From the IMG/VR virus record IMGVR_UViG_3300020202_000186, positions 1-30,539 of that record: a DNA stretch of 30,539 nt; one strand, given 5' to 3'. The translations under genes and the position numbers were made by a program. This document shows, piece by piece, positions 28,523 through 30,539 of this stretch; within the stretch, counting starts at the first letter, position 1; the number at the start of each line of letters is the position of its first letter. Below the pieces are notes generated by a model. The model did not search any database, was not told the DNA's origin, and was given only the letters and a program-made list of their open reading frames with translations. Source of the stretch: a virus.

Positions 28523-28735
28523 TCAGCGGATCGCGTCAATGCGCCGCTGCAGGTTGATGGCGTGCCGCTCGGCGATGGCGCGGCGTGTCAGCGCGTGCTC
28601 GGCCTGCTGGCGGTACGCTTCAGCGTCGTCCTTCGCGGCCTTGAGGCCGATGCGGAGATAAGCCACATAGCACGCGGCCACGAGGCGACGGAAGATCCGC
28701 GCCGGGGTCGGCGCAACGGTCGGAATCGTGTTCAT
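28523..28735 (-). CDS. Small helical protein, 70 aa
   Basis: The N-terminus is short and hydrophobic, then RLVAACYVAYLRIGLKAAKD and DAEAYRQQAEHALTRRAIAE form one continuous helix. A weak membrane-proximal segment is possible (residues 16-32). It overlaps the previous gene by 4 nt and is adjacent to the recombination-like gene. Function unknown. Confidence 0.6.
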   Translation of the reverse strand: MNTIPTVAPTPARIFRRLVAACYVAYLRIGLKAAKDDAEAYRQQAEHALTRRAIAERHAINLQRRIDAIR

Positions 28736-28914
28736 CGCTGCGGCTCGTCGTCAAACTCGCCGTAGCCGGACCCGCACTCAGCGAAGCGCGCCAACATCAT
28801 GTCGTCGATGATTGTTGTCGGCTCATCCTCAATCGATGGCGAGCGGTCAGCGCGCCACCAGAGGAACACTGCGATCAGTAGCAGAACGCCGAAGCAGATT
28901 GCGGTCAGCATCAC
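28732..28914 (-). CDS. Small single-pass membrane protein, 60 aa
   Basis: GTG 28914 followed by ATG 28911 gives a choice of starts. A single membrane segment, MLTAICFGVLLLIAVFLWWR, is followed by an acidic tail of about 35 residues (EDEPTTIIDDMMLARFAECG). That places the acidic part on one face of the membrane. It is the first of four tiny membrane proteins in a row. No function assigned. Confidence 0.6.
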   Translation of the reverse strand: MMLTAICFGVLLLIAVFLWWRADRSPSIEDEPTTIIDDMMLARFAECGSGYGEFDDEPQR

Positions 28915-29015
28915 AGTGCTCCCAGCAGCGCAGAGAACGACATCACTGCCACAGCAAGCAGTGCAACGTACCCAACGAGGGCCTTGCCCAGGCCGTCGAT
29001 TTCATGGTCGTCCAT
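28911..29015 (-). CDS. Tiny membrane protein, 34 aa
   Basis: ATG 29015 follows GGGAG spaced 6 nt. The sequence MDDHEIDGLGKALVGYVALL, then AVAVMSFSALLGAL, has an acidic start and one membrane helix. It overlaps the neighbours on both sides. Being short it could be chance, but the ribosome site and tight fit support it. Confidence 0.5.
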   Translation of the reverse strand: MDDHEIDGLGKALVGYVALLAVAVMSFSALLGAL

Positions 29016-29121
29016 CAACGTCTCCCATCAGGTCGGATGCGGCTGCAATGCACACAGCCACGCACTTGCACAAGCTCAGGAGCGCGAGCGCTGCAAGCGC
29101 CACGATCCAGGCGTCGTTCAT
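29002..29121 (-). CDS. Tiny membrane protein, 39 aa
   Basis: ATG 29121 gives MNDAWIVALAALALLSLCKC, then VAVCIAAASDLMGDVDGRP. One hydrophobic helix spans residues 4-27 and carries three Cys; the tail is acidic. It overlaps the 34-aa gene by 14 nt and the 31-aa gene by 4 nt. Confidence 0.5.
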   Translation of the reverse strand: MNDAWIVALAALALLSLCKCVAVCIAAASDLMGDVDGRP

Positions 29122-29213
29122 CCCAGGTATCCGGTGGAATAGGCCAGCAGGAACACGATGCCGATCAGGCTGATCCACCACGTTTCATGGAAGCGGTCGG
29201 GGTCGCGGCTCAT
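29118..29213 (-). CDS. Tiny membrane protein, 31 aa
   Basis: ATG 29213 gives MSRDPDRFHETWWISLIGIV, then FLLAYSTGYLG: a charged start and one membrane helix. It begins 3 nt after the 246-aa gene ends and overlaps the next gene by 4 nt. It completes a run of tiny membrane proteins. Confidence 0.5.
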   Translation of the reverse strand: MSRDPDRFHETWWISLIGIVFLLAYSTGYLG

Positions 29214-29215
29214 TG

Positions 29216-29956
29216 CTACGGCTCCGGCCAATCTGCGCCGACTAGGCGGGGGCCGCGCCAGCGGATATCAAAGTCGATGCCACCTCCAGAGTTCTGGCTG
29301 GCCGGGGTGCGCGCTACTCCGGCCTTCACGTCGGCTTCGAGGGATTCCGCTGTCGATATGCTCCAGGCCGATCCGTTCCAGAAGCGCACGAAGCTCACCA
29401 AGGCCAACCTGCGGTCGTACGAGTCTTGCGCACTAAACCACCCCACACTAGGCGGCGGCCCGCTCTGCCATTCGGTCGAAGCGGTGGGCTGGGTGAGGGG
29501 CTGGAAGTGCTTGCTGTCGAGGGCGCTGTTATCCCAACAGCTCGAATACCACTTCTGACTTTCGCCAGCCACGAAGAAGTCAGCGAACCTTCCGCGCCCC
29601 TTTCGATAGAAGTACCGGCCGGCGTGATGCGACTGAAGCGGGCTTCCGTCGAAGGTGCGCAACTGCAGATGCGTCGCCCCCTCCGGCACATCCGCAGCAG
29701 GAGCCGGCGCGGCAATGACGGCGGCGGCCTTCTCCGGCGCGGCTTCCGTCATCGCGACCGGCAACACAGGTGCCGGCACGTGGTCCTTGTGCGTCACCTC
29801 GCGAATGCCCTCTCGGGTGATGCGCTCCCGATAGTCGGGATGGCCTGAGCAGGGCTTCCACGGCGTTTCAGGCGAAGGCTTCGGCTCTTCCCGGCGGATC
29901 GGGGTGCCGAGCGGTTCGGTCGGCAGGGCGCTGTAGTCGATGAAGTGGCGGTTCAT
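29216..29956 (-). CDS. Hypothetical mosaic protein, 246 aa
   Basis: After an opening with PIRREEPKPSPETPWKPCSG and an Ala/Pro linker (AAAVIAAPAPAADVPEG), two beta-rich segments can be seen: ATHLQLRTFDGSPLQSHHAG, RYFYRKGRGRFADFFV, and SVGWFSAQDSYDRRLALVSF. It ends DFDIRWRGPRLVGADWPEP. Short modules with 'PEGATHLQL' and 'W..F' belong to a group of phage proteins related to host-takeover or assembly chaperones in name only. Function unknown. No signal peptide. Confidence 0.6.
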   Translation of the reverse strand: MNRHFIDYSALPTEPLGTPIRREEPKPSPETPWKPCSGHPDYRERITREGIREVTHKDHVPAPVLPVAMTEAAPEKAAAVIAAPAPAADVPEGATHLQLRTFDGSPLQSHHAGRYFYRKGRGRFADFFVAGESQKWYSSCWDNSALDSKHFQPLTQPTASTEWQSGPPPSVGWFSAQDSYDRRLALVSFVRFWNGSAWSISTAESLEADVKAGVARTPASQNSGGGIDFDIRWRGPRLVGADWPEP

Positions 29957-29959
29957 GAC

Positions 29960-30298
29960 TCAGCACCCCGCCCGCATGTCGTCGTACTGACGCTGCAGGT
30001 CGTTCTCGATCTGCGTGCGCCACACGTTCACCGTGGCCGGCGAGAACTCGCTCGGCTCGATCGGCTCGCAGCCGTAGATCACGATGCCCGTGATCTCTGC
30101 GTCCACTCCGTTGCAGATGGGGCGGAAGTGCACGTCCACCGGAAGCGGGCCCAGCTCGCAGCGCTTGACCCAGCGCTGACTGACCACCGGGATGCGCGGG
30201 CGGACCGCCGCGGCAATCGTGTGGCCAAGGGCGGCGTCAGCGGCGATGCACTCAGCGAGTTTGGGGGCGGACAACAGACTGTCGAGAAGTGCGCTCAT
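29960..30298 (-). CDS. Hypothetical protein, 112 aa
   Basis: MSALLDSLLSAPKLAECIAA starts a helical region (DAALGHTIAAAVRPRIPVVS), then a beta-rich centre, CELGPLPVDVHFRPICNGVD, AEITGIVIYGCEPIEPSEFS, and a helical tail (TVNVWRTQIENDLQRQYDDM). It is soluble. ATG 30298 overlaps the upstream stop by 4 nt. No known family. Confidence 0.6.
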   Translation of the reverse strand: MSALLDSLLSAPKLAECIAADAALGHTIAAAVRPRIPVVSQRWVKRCELGPLPVDVHFRPICNGVDAEITGIVIYGCEPIEPSEFSPATVNVWRTQIENDLQRQYDDMRAGC

Positions 30299-30539
30299 GA
30301 TGCCTCCACAATTTCGCCCGCTTCATTCACGCGATAGAACGTATCGGGCTTGATCCCGTTCTCGCCGACGATCGCTGCGCGGGCATGCACGATCTTTCGG
30401 TTCTCGTCGCGATAGACCAGGAACAGCGCACACCCGGCAGCGCCGCGCGCTCGGCCTTTTCGGCCGCTGGCCGTGGCCGCGCCGGAGTAGCCGCTGGCCG
30501 TGGCCGCGCCGGAGTAGCCGCTGGCCGTGGCCGCGCCGT
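30295..30539 (-). CDS. Partial repeat protein (beta-roll-like), C-terminal 81 residues visible
   Basis: The gene enters from the right edge, so its start is absent. Its frame reads GAATASGYS repeated, then ASGRKGRARGAAGCALFLVY and HARAAIVGENGIKPDTFYRV, ending EAGEIVEAS. The nine-residue repeats and the C-terminal domain match phage and bacterial proteins with long Ser/Gly/Ala/Thr repeat tracts ending in a short conserved cap; I recall such proteins, with no known role. Repeats of this kind often form a stacked beta-roll. Expansion by slippage is likely, since the DNA repeat is perfect. Confidence 0.6.
   Translation of the reverse strand, partial: GAATASGYSGAATASGYSGAATASGRKGRARGAAGCALFLVYRDENRKIVHARAAIVGENGIKPDTFYRVNEAGEIVEAS
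30464..30539 (-). repeat. 27-bp tandem repeat, at least 2.8 units
   Basis: Units at 30464-30490 and 30491-30517 are identical; a third starts at 30518 and matches 21 of the 22 bases visible before the edge. Each unit encodes one GAATASGYS-type step. The array may continue outside the window. Confidence 0.85.

Noticed and set aside
30464-30539. Possible CRISPR array at the right edge
   Set aside because: The units are directly adjacent with no spacers and are in frame within a gene.
1-30539. Integrase, tRNA, diversity-generating reverse transcriptase, toxin-antitoxin pair
   Set aside because: None could be recognised in any frame; the small plus-strand gene has no partner that looks like a toxin.

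Overview
The window looks like about 30.5 kb of a tailed double-stranded DNA phage or prophage. Every gene but one lies on the minus strand, so it is transcribed from the right edge to the left. The sequence is GC-rich, the genes are packed head to tail, and the structural set is that of a short-tailed (podovirus-like) phage: small and large terminase, a large portal, a scaffold-like protein, an N4-gp56-type major capsid protein, a tail adaptor and a beta-propeller nozzle-like protein. Gene content and base composition suggest a proteobacterial host, perhaps Burkholderiales or Pseudomonas/Xanthomonas-like; that is inference. I see no integrase, tRNA, CRISPR array or DNA polymerase.

Layout, from the left edge. 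(1) 1-5225: tail genes (partial gene, short fibre-associated protein, fibre with Asp-box-like repeats, nozzle-like protein, adaptor, one unknown). (2) 5238-5277: a terminator, then 5332-13702: head and packaging genes (two small structural candidates, capsid, scaffold, a second terminator, small protein, portal, unknown structural candidate, TerL, TerS). (3) 13717-16210: a small unknown gene and the lysis cassette (holin, M15 endopeptidase, two secreted Cys-containing proteins, Rz/Rz1). (4) 16211-16487: a regulatory gap with a strong terminator just before the holin. (5) 16488-21332: about fifteen small early or accessory genes joined by short overlaps, seven or more of them by the same 8-nt stop/start overlap. 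(6) 21333-21414: a divergent control region with two near-identical operator-like palindromes. (7) 21415-21600: the only plus-strand gene, a small putative DNA-binding protein that may be made from a leaderless message. (8) 21563-30539: a second minus-strand early block with mosaic Cys/Pro/Ala-rich proteins, an HNH/HTH-like protein, a coiled-coil protein, a recombination-type protein, a run of tiny membrane proteins, and at the right edge a gene carrying a 27-bp tandem repeat.

How the parts fit together: the right-hand block probably handles early functions (recombination and host takeover). The divergent switch at 21.4 kb would control the second early block. The terminator ahead of the holin could hold back the lysis-packaging-head-tail transcript until late. 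TerS/TerL fill the capsid through the portal, and the adaptor, nozzle and fibre complete the tail. Holin, endopeptidase and the Rz/Rz1 pair release progeny.

The most unusual signal is a family of short structured repeats lying inside early genes. They share conserved ends and have a hairpin whose sequence changes between copies while staying base-paired. Other points worth following are two in-frame 'lost stop' junctions (Rz1 into a secreted Cys-rich protein; an early protein into a four-zinc-site mosaic) and the leaderless regulator with paired operators.
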